Shown: in pieces, positions 27,941 through 38,284 of the stretch
Layout: each line of letters begins with the position of its first letter
Position numbering within the stretch: position 1 is the stretch's first letter
Source: Methylophilaceae bacterium
GTDB taxonomy: Bacteria > Pseudomonadota > Gammaproteobacteria > Burkholderiales > Methylophilaceae
DNA: 56,474 bases
Assembly (NCBI GenBank): GCA_017857755.1
Contig: JAFMCM010000007.1
Coordinates: 1-56,474 of the forward strand
Direction of reading: 5' to 3'
The notes under the pieces: model-generated
The model's database searches: none
Seen by the model: only the letters and a program-made list of their open reading frames with translations
What the model was told of the DNA's origin: nothing
Translations under genes and position numbers: made by a program

Positions 27941-29272
27941 ATGCAAACAATTGAAGAATGGGTCTCAGTACTATCCAGTATTGTTTGGGGTCCTTATATG
28001 CTGGCATTGCTAGTCGGAACTGGTTTATATCTGACTATCTTGTTAAAAGGCATGCAATTTCGCGCTTTACCTCACGCCTTAAGCCTTATTTTAGATCAAG
28101 ATAAAAACGAGGAAGGCGATATTAGTCACTTTGCCGCACTGATGACTGCATTAGCGGCAACAGTAGGCATAGGCAACATTGTTGGGGTTGCGACTGCGAT
28201 TACTTTTGGTGGTCCTGGTGCAGTCTTCTGGATGTGGGTGACAGGTTTGGTTGGAATGGCCACTAAATATAGTGAAGCCGTGCTGGCAGTGCATTATCGT
28301 GAAAAAGGTCCACAGGGCATGCGCGGCGGACCTATGTATTATTTAAGCAAAGGCGCTGGTTTACCTTGGCTAGGTACCCTATTTGCTATCTTCACTGCTT
28401 GCGCTGCGTTTGGTATTGGCAACATGACACAATCCAATGCTACTGCAAACATACTAGCAGTCACTTTTGAGATTCCAACCTCGGTTACTGGGATTGTCCT
28501 GACTTTGCTCACAGGCTTAGTTGTTCTTGGCGGCATTCAGTCGATTGGCAAATTCACCTCCTTTATTGTGCCGTTTATGATTACAGCTTATGTCGCTTGT
28601 AGCCTGTGGGTGTTAGCGCAACATATCAACGAAATACCTCAGGCCTTTGGCTTAATTTTTTACCATGCATTTAATCCATCAGCCGCAAGTGCTGGATTTA
28701 TTGGTGCCAGTATTGCCGCGGCTATGCGCTATGGTATTGCTCGCGGGGTGTTTTCAAATGAATCGGGATTAGGGTCGGCGCCCATCGCCGCTGCGGCAGC
28801 ACGCACTAACGACCCTGTCAAACAAGCTTTAGTCAGCATGACACAAACCTTTATTGATACTTTAGTTGTCTGCACCATGACTGCTTTAGTCATCTTAACA
28901 GCCACCAGCTGGACACAAGGGGTTGGCGCAGGAGAGTTGACCAGTGCAAGCATGGCTGAAACATTAGGCGATACAGGCCAAGTTGTTGTGGCTATTGCCA
29001 TTGCATTTTTTGCATTTTCGACCTTAATTGGCTGGAGTTATTACGGTGAAAAAGCGGTTGAATTTTTGTTCGGCGCCCAAGCAATTCTTTTCTATCGTAT
29101 CTTGTTTATTATTGCAGTGATGATTGGGGCGGTAACCAGTTTAGCGTTCGTTTGGAATTTCTCTGACCTAATGAATGGTTTAATGGCAATTCCTAACTTG
29201 ATTGGTTTGCTATTGCTCTCTAAAATCATTAAACAAGAAACAGACCGTTATTTTTCGTCTAGCTCCAAATAA
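27941..29272 (+). CDS. Alanine/glycine:cation symporter (AGCS family)
   Basis: Sodium-coupled transporter of alanine or glycine, 443 residues with about ten or eleven membrane segments. Signatures are ALAATVGIGNIVGVATA in the first substrate-binding segment, GGPMYYLSKG, and RGVFSNESGLGSAPIAAAAA. Length is standard for AGCS. It lies 61 bases after the M18 gene and 13 bases before a second sodium symporter on the same strand, so the two are probably co-transcribed. No riboswitch-like structure was recognised upstream. Confidence 0.92.
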   Translation: MQTIEEWVSVLSSIVWGPYMLALLVGTGLYLTILLKGMQFRALPHALSLILDQDKNEEGDISHFAALMTALAATVGIGNIVGVATAITFGGPGAVFWMWVTGLVGMATKYSEAVLAVHYREKGPQGMRGGPMYYLSKGAGLPWLGTLFAIFTACAAFGIGNMTQSNATANILAVTFEIPTSVTGIVLTLLTGLVVLGGIQSIGKFTSFIVPFMITAYVACSLWVLAQHINEIPQAFGLIFYHAFNPSAASAGFIGASIAAAMRYGIARGVFSNESGLGSAPIAAAAARTNDPVKQALVSMTQTFIDTLVVCTMTALVILTATSWTQGVGAGELTSASMAETLGDTGQVVVAIAIAFFAFSTLIGWSYYGEKAVEFLFGAQAILFYRILFIIAVMIGAVTSLAFVWNFSDLMNGLMAIPNLIGLLLLSKIIKQETDRYFSSSSK

Positions 29273-29285
29273 TGAGGATTAAACA

Positions 29286-30635
29286 ATGACACATCGCGGC
29301 GCATGGAATAGCCGCTGGTCTTTTATACTAGCCACAACAGGGTCAGCAATTGGCTTGGGAAATATCTGGAAATTGCCTTACATGATTGGCGTTAACGGTG
29401 GTAGTGCATTTGTGCTTATTTATATACTCAGCATTATTCTTGTTGGACTTCCATTACTGATGACTGAAGTGATGCTAGGTAGACGGGTGCAAAAAAACCC
29501 CATGAATGCCATGCAAAGCCTTGCCAAAGAATCTAATCGTTCATCGGCTTGGAAATATGTCGGGGGGATGGGCATGCTAACTGGGGTGCTGATTTTATGC
29601 TTTTATAGTGTCATCGGTGGTTGGGTTCTAAGCTATATCAGTACTGCCATATTTGAGGGTTTTAGCAATATCACCGCGGAAGAAGCAAGTGCTCACTTTA
29701 ACGCCTTGCTAGCATCACCGCTAACTTTACTTTTGTGGCATAGCATTTTTATGATTGTTACCATGAGTGTTGTCTCTCGTGGCGTCAGCTCTGGTTTAGA
29801 AAAAGCCAATAACTTTCTGATTCCTGCTTTATTCGCCATCTTACTAATCTTGCTTGGCTATAGCATGTCTGTTGGTGACATGCAAAGCGCTTTCGATTTT
29901 ATGTTTACTGCTGACTTCTCCAAAATCACGCCATTAACTGCTTTGGTGGCCATGGGCCATGCATTTTTCTCACTCAGCATTGGCATGGGCTCTGTAATGG
30001 TGTATGGCTCTTATTTAAAAAGAGAGGTCTCCATTTCACGTACTTCTGTTTATATTGCCGCTGCAGACACCTTGCTGGGATTATTAGTAGGGCTTGCCAT
30101 CTATGCGCTTGTATTTGTGAATCATTTAGAACCCGATGCTGGCCCAGGCCTTATTTTCCAAACATTACCGATGGCTTTTGGTCAGATGCCTTTGGGTAAT
30201 TTATTTGGCTCCCTGTTCTTTATCTTAGTTGCCTTCGCCGCTTCAACATCCGCCATTTCTTTGGTAGAGCCAACCATTGCTTGGATAGTAGAAAATACAA
30301 ACTTCAATCGCAACAAAGCCTCATTGGGTCTAGGCCTATTGATTTGGAGCGTGGGTATTGTAGTATTACTCTCTTTTAACATTTGGCAAGATGTTACGAT
30401 TTTCTTTGGATTCGGTATTTTCGACACGCTGGATAAACTCACCAGCACAATTATGCTGCCTTTAGGTGGCTTTTTGATGGCTATTTTTGCAGGCTATTTG
30501 ATGAAAAAACACCACTCAAAAGAAGAACTTGATTTAGACAACAGGGGTTACAGGTTATGGCAATATGCCAATAACATCATCGCACCAGTAGCCATCTGCG
30601 CCGTTTTTCTCTATTTGTTTAATACGACCTCTTAA
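29286..30635 (+). CDS. Neurotransmitter:sodium symporter (NSS/SNF) family transporter
   Basis: LeuT-like sodium-coupled transporter of 449 residues, about eleven or twelve membrane segments. The unwound first segment ATTGSAIGLGNIWKLPY with the Asn and Gly for sodium and substrate binding is present, as are the NGGSAF turn and the TM8 stretch ASTSAISLVEP. Bacterial members take up amino acids such as tyrosine, methionine or branched-chain amino acids; which one cannot be read. It follows the AGCS gene after 13 bases and ends 12 bases before a strong bidirectional terminator. Confidence 0.92.
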   Translation: MTHRGAWNSRWSFILATTGSAIGLGNIWKLPYMIGVNGGSAFVLIYILSIILVGLPLLMTEVMLGRRVQKNPMNAMQSLAKESNRSSAWKYVGGMGMLTGVLILCFYSVIGGWVLSYISTAIFEGFSNITAEEASAHFNALLASPLTLLLWHSIFMIVTMSVVSRGVSSGLEKANNFLIPALFAILLILLGYSMSVGDMQSAFDFMFTADFSKITPLTALVAMGHAFFSLSIGMGSVMVYGSYLKREVSISRTSVYIAAADTLLGLLVGLAIYALVFVNHLEPDAGPGLIFQTLPMAFGQMPLGNLFGSLFFILVAFAASTSAISLVEPTIAWIVENTNFNRNKASLGLGLLIWSVGIVVLLSFNIWQDVTIFFGFGIFDTLDKLTSTIMLPLGGFLMAIFAGYLMKKHHSKEELDLDNRGYRLWQYANNIIAPVAICAVFLYLFNTTS

Positions 30636-30647
30636 TAAGTCACCAAT

Positions 30648-30675
30648 AAAAAAGCCAGCAGATGCTGGCTTTTTT
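30648..30675. terminator. Bidirectional intrinsic terminator
   Basis: A6-GCCAGCA, centre GA, TGCTGGC-T6. It lies between the convergent NSS transporter and cytochrome c genes and can work in both directions. The stem is the same as that of the terminator at 42379-42406. Confidence 0.92.
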
Positions 30676-30698
30676 GTGTCACGAAAAGCAGATTTAAC

Positions 30699-31010
30699 TT
30701 AAAGCGACAATATCCATTTAACAATCGTTGCAATGTCAGCATCTTTTACTTGCGGACTATTTGCTGGCATAGGCATGGGACCCCAAACACCACTACCACC
30801 TGCTTTTACTTTTGCAATTAATTTAGCTGGCGCTGAAGCGTCGCCTTTATATTTTGCAGCGACATCTTTAAATGCAGGACCTAATATTTTTTTGTCTACA
30901 CCATGACATGCTAAACAACCACTTTTACTAGCCAGCGCCTGATTTGCTTCGGCTTGACCAGCCATCACTAATGCACTAACTGTTACTGCTGTGAGTAAAA
31001 ATGCTTTCAT
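30699..31010 (-). CDS. Small periplasmic class I cytochrome c (c551/c552 type)
   Basis: Electron carrier of 103 residues with a signal peptide (hydrophobic residues 4-17, cleavage near AEA at 20-22). The haem motif CLACH has Cys32, Cys35 and His36, and a methionine ligand is offered by the GPMPMPANS segment near residue 80. The size and the end ADIATIVKWILSL are typical of the c551/c8 family, which shuttles electrons between membrane complexes and oxidases or reductases. It is alone, with a shared terminator downstream. The partner is unknown; in a methylotroph it could serve methanol or methylamine oxidation, but nothing here shows that. Confidence 0.92.
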   Translation of the reverse strand: MKAFLLTAVTVSALVMAGQAEANQALASKSGCLACHGVDKKILGPAFKDVAAKYKGDASAPAKLIAKVKAGGSGVWGPMPMPANSPQVKDADIATIVKWILSL

Positions 31011-31155
31011 CTTTGAATCTCCTTAAATCACCAATAAGAACGTTCCACAACAGTCCGTCATCATACCTATAATTATAAAATACTCAACATCTTAAACTAA
31101 GGCATATGACAAGGTAGTAAGATAATCAAAAGTAAATATCTAGCTAAGCACTATG

Positions 31156-32091
31156 CTACAAGGTTTCAATATAATACTCTGCACTTAACACGTGTTTGCG
31201 GTTTGGATTAATCACCACCATGTTATCCAAGGCGTTAGTGGTTTCCACACAAATGGTTTTTCGCCACTCATCTGCAACACCCATATCACTCATTTGTGCC
31301 ACTTTTTCTGCGCCTGGATTCCAGACAACTGTTGTGTCACTACCTGACTTTGAAACATGAATGATGCGATTGAAACCCTTGTCGTAAATCGCACAGTCGC
31401 TACTATGATTAATATAGACGCGATCATACTCATTACCGTCAAAAGAAAGTCGATGATGCTCTACGTTCCGCTCATATTTAAGTAACTTATCGGCATAAAC
31501 ACAATCTTGCAGCCCTGAAATTTCAATACTGCTAATATCACTAACATTAAAATAAGTATGCAACGCTTCACTAATCACAAATGGATGATCCGCTAGATTG
31601 GTTGTCGCCAAATCGACTCTTAATCGTTTACCAATCGTAATCACCAAACTCAATTCATATGGATATGAAAGTTGCCGACTGGCTTCTTCGGTCAGTTGCA
31701 TCGCTAAAATAATTCTTGTCGCACCTGTCGGGGTAGCATCAATGTCCATCACACGCCATGGAATCACGCGCGCAAATCCATGTGGGCAGAACGTGCTATT
31801 CGTTGGGTGATTACCAAACCAAGGCCAACAAATCGGCACGCCTCCACGGATTGAACGACCTTTAGTAAACCTTGCATTACTGGATAACCACAATACTGGG
31901 TTTGTCAAAAACCGTGGTTGCCAAGCCATGATATGTGCACCTTGCAAAGCAATTTTTGCAGTTGCTAAAGGATTATCAACTTCCAAATACTGTAAACCAG
32001 CATCATCTTGCGTCTGATTAACGTGCGCATGTAATTTTAGCCGCTTTTTTGTAACAGGCAGGCTGCTAATCGTTGCTGCTTGTGTATCCAT
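31156..32091 (-). CDS. D-hexose-6-phosphate mutarotase (YeaD family, aldose 1-epimerase-like)
   Basis: Galactose-mutarotase-fold protein of 311 residues. YeaD-type signatures are RGGVPICWPWFG, the catalytic-histidine region SEALHTYFNVSDI, and the carboxylate-bearing VVWNPGAEKVAQMSDMG. Family members interconvert the anomers of glucose 6-phosphate-type sugars or bind phosphosugars. It starts 2 bases after the ilvD stop, so the two genes are co-transcribed, although the pathway link is unclear. No terminator is obvious downstream. Confidence 0.87.
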   Translation of the reverse strand: MDTQAATISSLPVTKKRLKLHAHVNQTQDDAGLQYLEVDNPLATAKIALQGAHIMAWQPRFLTNPVLWLSSNARFTKGRSIRGGVPICWPWFGNHPTNSTFCPHGFARVIPWRVMDIDATPTGATRIILAMQLTEEASRQLSYPYELSLVITIGKRLRVDLATTNLADHPFVISEALHTYFNVSDISSIEISGLQDCVYADKLLKYERNVEHHRLSFDGNEYDRVYINHSSDCAIYDKGFNRIIHVSKSGSDTTVVWNPGAEKVAQMSDMGVADEWRKTICVETTNALDNMVVINPNRKHVLSAEYYIETL

Positions 32092-32093
32092 GC

Positions 32094-33947
32094 TTATCCT
32101 TTTTCAATCTGCGCAACATCTCGCACTGCACCAAAAGCCGCACTGGTTGTCATTGCAGCGTATGCCCTAAGCGCTGGTGAGACATGCCTCTCTCGATTGA
32201 CTGGTTTCCATGCATGTTGACCTTTGGCATCCATTTTCGCGCGACGCGCAGCTAATGCCTCGTCACTAATGCTTAGATGAATCGAGCGGTTTGGAATATC
32301 AATTTCAATAGTATCGCCTTCTTCAACAAGCCCTATCGCACCACCTTCAGCTGCTTCAGGAGACGCATGACCAATACTTAAGCCAGATGTACCTCCTGAA
32401 AAACGTCCATCAGTGAGTAAAGCACATTCTTTACCAAGGCCTTTAGATTTAAGGTAAGAAGTCGGGTACAGCATTTCTTGCATTCCTGGCCCACCACGCG
32501 GTCCTTCATAACGAATGACAACGACATCACCCGCTACAATCTGATCGGCAAGAATCGCTTCAACTGAAGCGTCTTGCGATTCAAATATCCGCGCACGCCC
32601 TGTAAACTTCAAAATGCTTTCATCAACACCTGCAGTTTTAACAATACAACCATCCAGTGCGATATTGCCATAAAGCACCGCCAAGCCACCATCAAGTGAA
32701 TAAGCATGTGCGAGATCACGGATACACCCATCAGCACGGTCGTTATCTAAGGTTGGATAAAGCATGCTTTGTGAGAATGCTATCGTTGTTCTAATCCCAC
32801 CTGGGGCTGCACGATAGAATTTCTTTACTTCTTCATCACTTGTAACTTGGATGTCCCATTTATTCAGCGCGTCACCTATGGTTGGACTATGCACTGTTAG
32901 CGCATCACGATGGATGACACCTGCTCGATCCAACTCACCTAGAATACCCATTACACCTCCTGCTCGGTGTACATCTTCCATATGATATTTTGCTGTCGCT
33001 GGCGCCACCTTGCTCAAGCAAGGCACTTTGCGTGAAATCTGATCAATGTCTGCCATTTTAAAATCTAGCTCAGCTTCATGAGCTGCAGCAAGCAAATGCA
33101 AAACGGTATTGGTTGAACCGCCCATAGATACATCTAATGCCATGGCGTTTTCAAATGCTTTTCTATTGGCAATATTCCGCGGCAATACAGCGTAATCGTC
33201 TTGTTCATAATGGCGTTTTGCCAGTTCAACAATGGTGCGACCTGCTTGTAAAAAGAGTTCCTTACGCGCGCCGTGGGTCGCTAGGGTTGAACCATTACCT
33301 GGTAAGCTGAGACCCAACGCTTCTGTTAAACAGTTCATAGAGTTAGCCGTAAACATCCCCGAACATGACCCACAAGTCGGACATGCAGAACGTTCAATTT
33401 CTTCTGATTCAGCATCGCTGACTTTATCATCTGCAGCGGCCACCATGGCATCAACCAAGTCTAATTTATGGGTAGCGCCTTGCCAGTTGACTTTACCTGC
33501 TTCCATAGGGCCGCCTGAAACAAAGACTACGGGTATATTTAAGCGCAATGCAGCCATCAACATGCCAGGGGTGATTTTGTCACAATTTGAAATACAGACT
33601 AAGGCGTCAGCACAGTGTGCATTCACCATATATTCAACACTATCGGCAATTAAATCGCGACTGGGTAAGCTATACAACATACCGCTATGCCCCATTGCAA
33701 TACCATCATCAACAGCGATAGTATTAAACTCTTTCGCTACACCACCGACTTTTTCAATTTGACGGGCGACCAATTGACCCATGTCTTTTAAATGCACGTG
33801 GCCAGGTACAAACTGCGTAAATGAATTAGCAATAGCGATAATTGGCTTATCAAAATCACCATCTTTCATGCCAGTTGCACGCCATAATGCACGTGCACCA
33901 GCCATATTGCGACCATGTGTGGTAGTGCGTGAACGATATTGAGGCAT
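32094..33947 (-). CDS. ilvD: Dihydroxy-acid dehydratase
   Basis: Iron-sulfur dehydratase of valine, isoleucine and pantothenate synthesis, 617 residues from the ATG at 33947. Cluster and active-site motifs are [30 protein letters not shown] and [14 protein letters not shown]; the length is that of the long enteric-type IlvD. An in-frame ATG 18 bases earlier exists, but AGGAT sits 7 bases before 33947, and relatives begin [17 protein letters not shown]. The 233-base gap to the divergent lgt has a small hairpin (AGCC/GGCT near 33994-34008) in the leader; I see no leader peptide with runs of branched-chain codons. Confidence 0.96.
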   Translation of the reverse strand: MPQYRSRTTTHGRNMAGARALWRATGMKDGDFDKPIIAIANSFTQFVPGHVHLKDMGQLVARQIEKVGGVAKEFNTIAVDDGIAMGHSGMLYSLPSRDLIADSVEYMVNAHCADALVCISNCDKITPGMLMAALRLNIPVVFVSGGPMEAGKVNWQGATHKLDLVDAMVAAADDKVSDAESEEIERSACPTCGSCSGMFTANSMNCLTEALGLSLPGNGSTLATHGARKELFLQAGRTIVELAKRHYEQDDYAVLPRNIANRKAFENAMALDVSMGGSTNTVLHLLAAAHEAELDFKMADIDQISRKVPCLSKVAPATAKYHMEDVHRAGGVMGILGELDRAGVIHRDALTVHSPTIGDALNKWDIQVTSDEEVKKFYRAAPGGIRTTIAFSQSMLYPTLDNDRADGCIRDLAHAYSLDGGLAVLYGNIALDGCIVKTAGVDESILKFTGRARIFESQDASVEAILADQIVAGDVVVIRYEGPRGGPGMQEMLYPTSYLKSKGLGKECALLTDGRFSGGTSGLSIGHASPEAAEGGAIGLVEEGDTIEIDIPNRSIHLSISDEALAARRAKMDAKGQHAWKPVNRERHVSPALRAYAAMTTSAAFGAVRDVAQIEKG

Positions 33948-34180
33948 AGCAGATCCTAGTTTCAAAAGGGATAAAGCGTTATTTTAACTGATGGAGCCTT
34001 TATCAGGCTAGCATCTGGCCGTATTAAAAGAATTCTTGCATCAAACAATTCAAGCAATCCTTATTATTAATTAAGGATGCACTAGAATATCAAACGGCAT
34101 TGCGCATGATGATGTTCATGCTAGCATTGAACACGTATAATCAAAGGTAACTTGTTTGCAAACTTTATTTTAGGAATCAA

Positions 34181-34972
34181 ATGATTTTAATGCATCCCCA
34201 ATTTGATCCGGTGGCCATCCATCTGGGTTCATTTGGCATTCACTGGTACGGCTTAATGTATTTAACTGGCTTTATCGGCTTTTTGCTTCTGGGTCGATAC
34301 CAAATCAAGCATAAGCCATGGTTTAACTGGCGTGACGCCATGTTAGATGATGCTTTGTTTTACGGTGCTATGGGCGTTATTCTCGGTGGTCGATTAGGTT
34401 ACGTCGTCTTTTATCAAGCTAAATACTTTGTTCAGCACCCTGTTGAAATATTCGCCGTTTGGCAAGGCGGTATGAGTTTTCATGGTGGCTTTTTAGGTGT
34501 ACTGGTTGCGATGTATTTCTTTAATAAAAAACATCCACAACAGTGGTTAAAGACCATGGATTTTGTAGCGCCTTTAGTCCCTATCGGCTTAGGGGCTGGC
34601 CGCATGGGCAATTTTATCAATGGTGAATTATGGGGCCGCGTTACTGATGGAGCTTTTGGTATGGTTTTCCCTCAAGCCGATGGTGCTATTCGCCATCCGT
34701 CACAGCTTTATGAATTTGCTTTAGAAGGCATTATTTTGTTCATTTTGTTGTGGGCATTCTCCAAAAAACAAAGACCTACAGGCTCCATCTCTGCATTCTT
34801 TCTTATCGGCTATGGTAGCTTTAGATTTTTAGTCGAATATACGCGAGAACCAGATGACTATTTAGGTTTGTTACAACTGGGCCTATCAATGGGACAATGG
34901 CTCAGCTTGCCAATGATATTGATTGGTGTTTGGATGTTACAAGCGGCATACCGAAATCGTTTCGATGCGTAA
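34181..34972 (+). CDS. lgt: Prolipoprotein diacylglyceryl transferase
   Basis: Inner-membrane enzyme that attaches diacylglycerol to the lipobox cysteine of lipoproteins, such as the efflux adaptor and channel encoded in this window. The 263-residue protein has about seven membrane segments, [10 protein letters not shown], the catalytic-loop MSFHGGFLG and the Lgt signature [17 protein letters not shown] lies 5 bases before the ATG; an internal ATG three codons on is less well placed. A -10-like TATAAT lies 41 bases upstream of the start with a poor -35. It is convergent with ybdD, 41 bases away. Confidence 0.96.
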   Translation: MILMHPQFDPVAIHLGSFGIHWYGLMYLTGFIGFLLLGRYQIKHKPWFNWRDAMLDDALFYGAMGVILGGRLGYVVFYQAKYFVQHPVEIFAVWQGGMSFHGGFLGVLVAMYFFNKKHPQQWLKTMDFVAPLVPIGLGAGRMGNFINGELWGRVTDGAFGMVFPQADGAIRHPSQLYEFALEGIILFILLWAFSKKQRPTGSISAFFLIGYGSFRFLVEYTREPDDYLGLLQLGLSMGQWLSLPMILIGVWMLQAAYRNRFDA

Positions 34973-35013
34973 GAAGTTGAAGTTTACTCAATCCAAACAC
35001 ATTAGACACAGCA

Positions 35014-35220
35014 TTAACAACACCGATTAATCCCTGCCCACTTACTTTCTTGCCATAGTTTAAAAAAAGCTTTTCGCGAGAGCGGCGCTGGCACATCCAC
35101 CGATGTCGCATGAAATTGCGCATGATGCATTAAGTAGCGGTCATAGGCATCATCGCCAGAAATACGTCGAATCATATGCCATAAATGCCTAATGTTAATT
35201 TTTTTTATGTCTGCAAACAC
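35014..35220 (-). CDS. YbdD/YjiX-family small protein encoded with cstA
   Basis: A 68-residue basic protein with the YbdD/YjiX pattern (IRRISGDDAYDRYLMHH, then PLSRKAFFKLWQESKW). In E. coli the homologues YbdD and YjiX follow cstA and btsT respectively, and experiments there tie them to pyruvate or peptide uptake by these carriers. Here too it starts 3 bases after cstA, so it is the expected second gene of a two-gene operon. It ends in GINRCC; two terminal cysteines are unusual but could be neutral. Precise role unknown. Confidence 0.87.
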   Translation of the reverse strand: MFADIKKINIRHLWHMIRRISGDDAYDRYLMHHAQFHATSVDVPAPLSRKAFFKLWQESKWAGINRCC

Positions 35221-35223
35221 TCG

Positions 35224-37278
35224 CTACTCCAATATTGTTTTAACATAGGGTGCTTCACTCGAGGCCAACACGTGCTTACCTTGCAAGAATCGTCGACAAA
35301 TATTCACCATATCAATTACAACCACCCACAACACAAACACAAAAAACAGCGTCAGGTAGGCATCTAAATGCTGATTAAAAATAAGTCGCGGCGCTACTGC
35401 AGCCTTTTCCACGCTTAACAAGCCTGATAATAATTGTGCGTTAAGGTGATTAGCGGCTGCAAAGAAACCAACACGAATGTCATCGCTAAATATTTTTTCG
35501 TATGCGGCAGTACTGGTGATAAGCACCAACCACGCTAATGGCAAACCTGTGACCCAAGCATAGCGTACTTTACCTGACTTAACGATGATGCTCGTTGCGA
35601 CACATAATGCAATAGCCGCTAGCATTTGATTAGCAATACCAAACAATGGCCACAAAATATTCACACCACCATTCGGGTCAATTACGCCAATGTACAAAAA
35701 GTAACCCCAACCAGCTACCACCAAGGCGCTGGTTAAAATCACAGAAGGCATATAAGAAGTCTCACCTAATTTTTGATGGAAATTGCCTAAAATATCTTGC
35801 AGCATAAAACGACCAACACGTGTACCAGCGTCTAGTGTAGTAAGAATAAACAGGGCTTCAAACATTATGGCAAAGTGATACCACAGCGCTAATAAACTTT
35901 TGCCAAACGCACTAGCAAAAATACTCGCCATACCGACAGCCAAACTTGGCGCGCCACCAGTGCGAGCAAATAAAGTCGATTCACCCATTTCCTTGGCAAG
36001 CAGCTCCATTTGCTCAACTGTCACCGCAAAGCCCCAGCTATTAATCGTTGCAATTGCGTCCGCAGCTGTTTTTCCAACAACACCTGCTGGGCTATTGATG
36101 GCAAAAAACACACCAGGCTCTAAGACAGTTGCTGCAATCATCGCCATCATGGCAACAAAACTTTCTAGCAACATGCCCCCATAACCAATCATACGGATAT
36201 CACGTTCATTAGTCATGAGTTTGGGTGTTGTACCAGAAGCAATAAGTGCATGAAAACCTGAGACCGCTCCGCAAGCAATCGTGATAAAAACAAATGGGAA
36301 AAGTTTGCCGCCAAATATTGGTCCTGAACCATCAATAAATTGAGTGACCGCTGGCATATGAATTTCTGGCCGCAATAGCACGATAGCAACCGCTAATAAA
36401 AAGATCGTACCTAATTTCATAAAAGTTGAAAGGTAATCTCGTGGCGCTAATAGCAACCAAACAGGCAACACTGCTGCCGCAAAGCCGTACAAAATAATTG
36501 CGTATGCCAACGGCAATCCATCGTGATCAAACAATGCTCGCAAGCTTGCATGATGGTCAACCCAGCCACCACCCAATACCGACAACAGCAATAAAATAAC
36601 GCCAATAGCCGACGCCTCTAACACCCGACCAGGCCGTATATGGCGCATATAAAGGCCAATAATCATGGCAATTGGAATCGTGGCAGCAATCGTTGATGTT
36701 GCCCATGGACTATGTTTCATGGCATTGACAACGACTAAACCCAATACGGCAATCAGGATAATCATAATCATAAATGTACCAATCAAGGCAGCCGTTCCAC
36801 CAATGGAGCCAATCTCATCCCGAGCCATTTGACCTAAGCTACGACCGTTGCGACGAGTAGAGAAGAACAAAGTCACCATATCTTGAACCGCGCCACCAAG
36901 CACGACGCCGATTAAAATCCATAAAGTCCCGGGCAAATAACCAAACTGGGCAGCTAAAGTCGGCCCAATCAACGGGCCAGGGCCTGAGATGGCAGCAAAG
37001 TGGTGTCCAAATACAATCCACTTATTAGTTGGCAAGAAATCTCTGCCATTATCTAATCGTTCAGCTGGCGTTGCTCTTGTTTCGTCAATCGTGAGCACTT
37101 TTGCTGCAATCCATGCAGCATAAAATCGGTAAGCAATTGCGTAAATACAAACCGCCGCGGTAACCATCCAAATAGCATTGATACTCTCGCCGCGTTGCAG
37201 TGCCACACCTGAGAGCGCATACGCACCAAGCAATGCAATAGCAAGCCAACCAACTGTTTTTAATCGTTTTTGCATCAT
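35224..37278 (-). CDS. cstA: Carbon starvation protein CstA (peptide/pyruvate transporter)
   Basis: Large polytopic membrane protein of 684 residues, about sixteen hydrophobic segments, with the CstA motifs FGHHFAAISGPGPLIGPTLAA (as FGHHFAAISG and GPLIGPTLA), GGAVQDMVTLFFSTR and GFHALIASGTTPKL. CstA and BtsT proteins import peptides or pyruvate during starvation. It is followed at 3 bases by the ybdD-like gene. A 14-bp perfect palindrome lies 48-61 bases upstream of its ATG and could be an operator. No btsSR-type sensor pair is in the window, so control by local regulators is not visible. Confidence 0.95.
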   Translation of the reverse strand: MMQKRLKTVGWLAIALLGAYALSGVALQRGESINAIWMVTAAVCIYAIAYRFYAAWIAAKVLTIDETRATPAERLDNGRDFLPTNKWIVFGHHFAAISGPGPLIGPTLAAQFGYLPGTLWILIGVVLGGAVQDMVTLFFSTRRNGRSLGQMARDEIGSIGGTAALIGTFMIMIILIAVLGLVVVNAMKHSPWATSTIAATIPIAMIIGLYMRHIRPGRVLEASAIGVILLLLSVLGGGWVDHHASLRALFDHDGLPLAYAIILYGFAAAVLPVWLLLAPRDYLSTFMKLGTIFLLAVAIVLLRPEIHMPAVTQFIDGSGPIFGGKLFPFVFITIACGAVSGFHALIASGTTPKLMTNERDIRMIGYGGMLLESFVAMMAMIAATVLEPGVFFAINSPAGVVGKTAADAIATINSWGFAVTVEQMELLAKEMGESTLFARTGGAPSLAVGMASIFASAFGKSLLALWYHFAIMFEALFILTTLDAGTRVGRFMLQDILGNFHQKLGETSYMPSVILTSALVVAGWGYFLYIGVIDPNGGVNILWPLFGIANQMLAAIALCVATSIIVKSGKVRYAWVTGLPLAWLVLITSTAAYEKIFSDDIRVGFFAAANHLNAQLLSGLLSVEKAAVAPRLIFNQHLDAYLTLFFVFVLWVVVIDMVNICRRFLQGKHVLASSEAPYVKTILE

Positions 37279-37325
37279 ATTTTCTATTCTAATTGTTAAC
37301 CGTCTTATCCAGCGTCCGAACAGAA

Positions 37326-37339
37326 CGCAAGCGCTTGCG
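37326..37339. promoter_or_regulatory. 14-bp palindrome, LacI/PurR-like operator candidate before cstA
   Basis: CGCAAGCGCTTGCG is a perfect palindrome centred on CG with the AAGCGCTT core found in operators of the LacI family; over 16 bases it differs from the PurR consensus (remembered) at three positions. It sits between radC and cstA, upstream of cstA. No LacI-family gene is in the window, so the cognate protein, if any, is elsewhere. Confidence 0.5.
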
Positions 37340-37359
37340 GACTATTCTAGACTGAATAA

Positions 37360-38034
37360 TTATAATAAACCAGCTTCAACAAAAGAGAGCGTTTCGTTGC
37401 CCGCTATAATAAAGTGATCCAGTACACGGACATCAATCAGTGCCAATGCCTTCTTTAATTCTTGTGTAATCATCTCATCTGCACGACTTTGCTTTGCTAT
37501 CCCAGACGGGTGATTATGCGCAAACATGACAGAAGCAGCGTTAAAGTACAAAGCGCGCTTGACTATTTCACGTGGATAAACGCTGGTTTGCGTTAATGTT
37601 CCAGTAAACATTTCCTCAATGGCTAGCAAACGATTCTGTGCATCTAAAAATAAAACAACAAAAACTTCTTGTGGCAAATTCGCCAATTTCAACTTTAAAT
37701 AATCACGCACTTGCTGTGGCGAACTTAATAAATCACGTGTTTGGATTTGTTCAGCCAAGGCACGTCTGCTCATCTCCAATACCGCTTGCAACTGTACATA
37801 TTTACTCACACCGATGCCGTACACCAGACTCATTTCTTTTTGACTTGCTGCGTAAATGCCATTTAAACTACCGAATTGCACTAGTAAATCACGAGCCAAA
37901 TCAACAGCACTCTTACCCACCACACCCACCCTCAAAAAGATAGCTAACAACTCTGCATCTGACAAGGCTTTCGCACCCAATTCCATTAACTTCTCTCGCG
38001 GCCGCTCACTAGCTGGCCAATCGGTAATCGCCAT
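37360..38034 (-). CDS. radC: RadC/JAB-domain protein
   Basis: A 224-residue RadC protein: an N-terminal helix-hairpin-helix region (start [26 protein letters not shown]) and a C-terminal MPN/JAMM-like domain with the metal motif HNHPSG ([16 protein letters not shown]). The historic name implies DNA repair, but the E. coli radC102 phenotype was later traced to recG, and the real role is unresolved. The ribosome-binding site AAGGGAAG is good. Divergent from coaBC across 250 bases; cstA starts 81 bases downstream on the same strand. Confidence 0.94.
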   Translation of the reverse strand: MAITDWPASERPREKLMELGAKALSDAELLAIFLRVGVVGKSAVDLARDLLVQFGSLNGIYAASQKEMSLVYGIGVSKYVQLQAVLEMSRRALAEQIQTRDLLSSPQQVRDYLKLKLANLPQEVFVVLFLDAQNRLLAIEEMFTGTLTQTSVYPREIVKRALYFNAASVMFAHNHPSGIAKQSRADEMITQELKKALALIDVRVLDHFIIAGNETLSFVEAGLL

Positions 38035-38284
38035 TTTTCTTCCCTTAATTATTGATCTTTTTTAACGAATGATGATTCAATGTTATCTCTTTATTAAATG
38101 ATGTAAATCCTCTAAAAAAATGGATGAATCTAAGCACTTAAACAAGCCATTAAAATGAATACGATTAATAGTTGTTAGCGAGTTTTAAGCCGTTCTATCA
38201 TAATTCATATTAAAATGTAAACATTACTTAAAAAATGACCCTCATGTAAGTTGTTGATATACAGATTTATATTAAAAATATCTT

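Noticed and set aside
33232-33762. A 176-codon open frame antisense to ilvD
   Set aside because: Lies wholly inside a certain gene, has no recognisable domain and no ribosome site; explained by the codon bias of ilvD.
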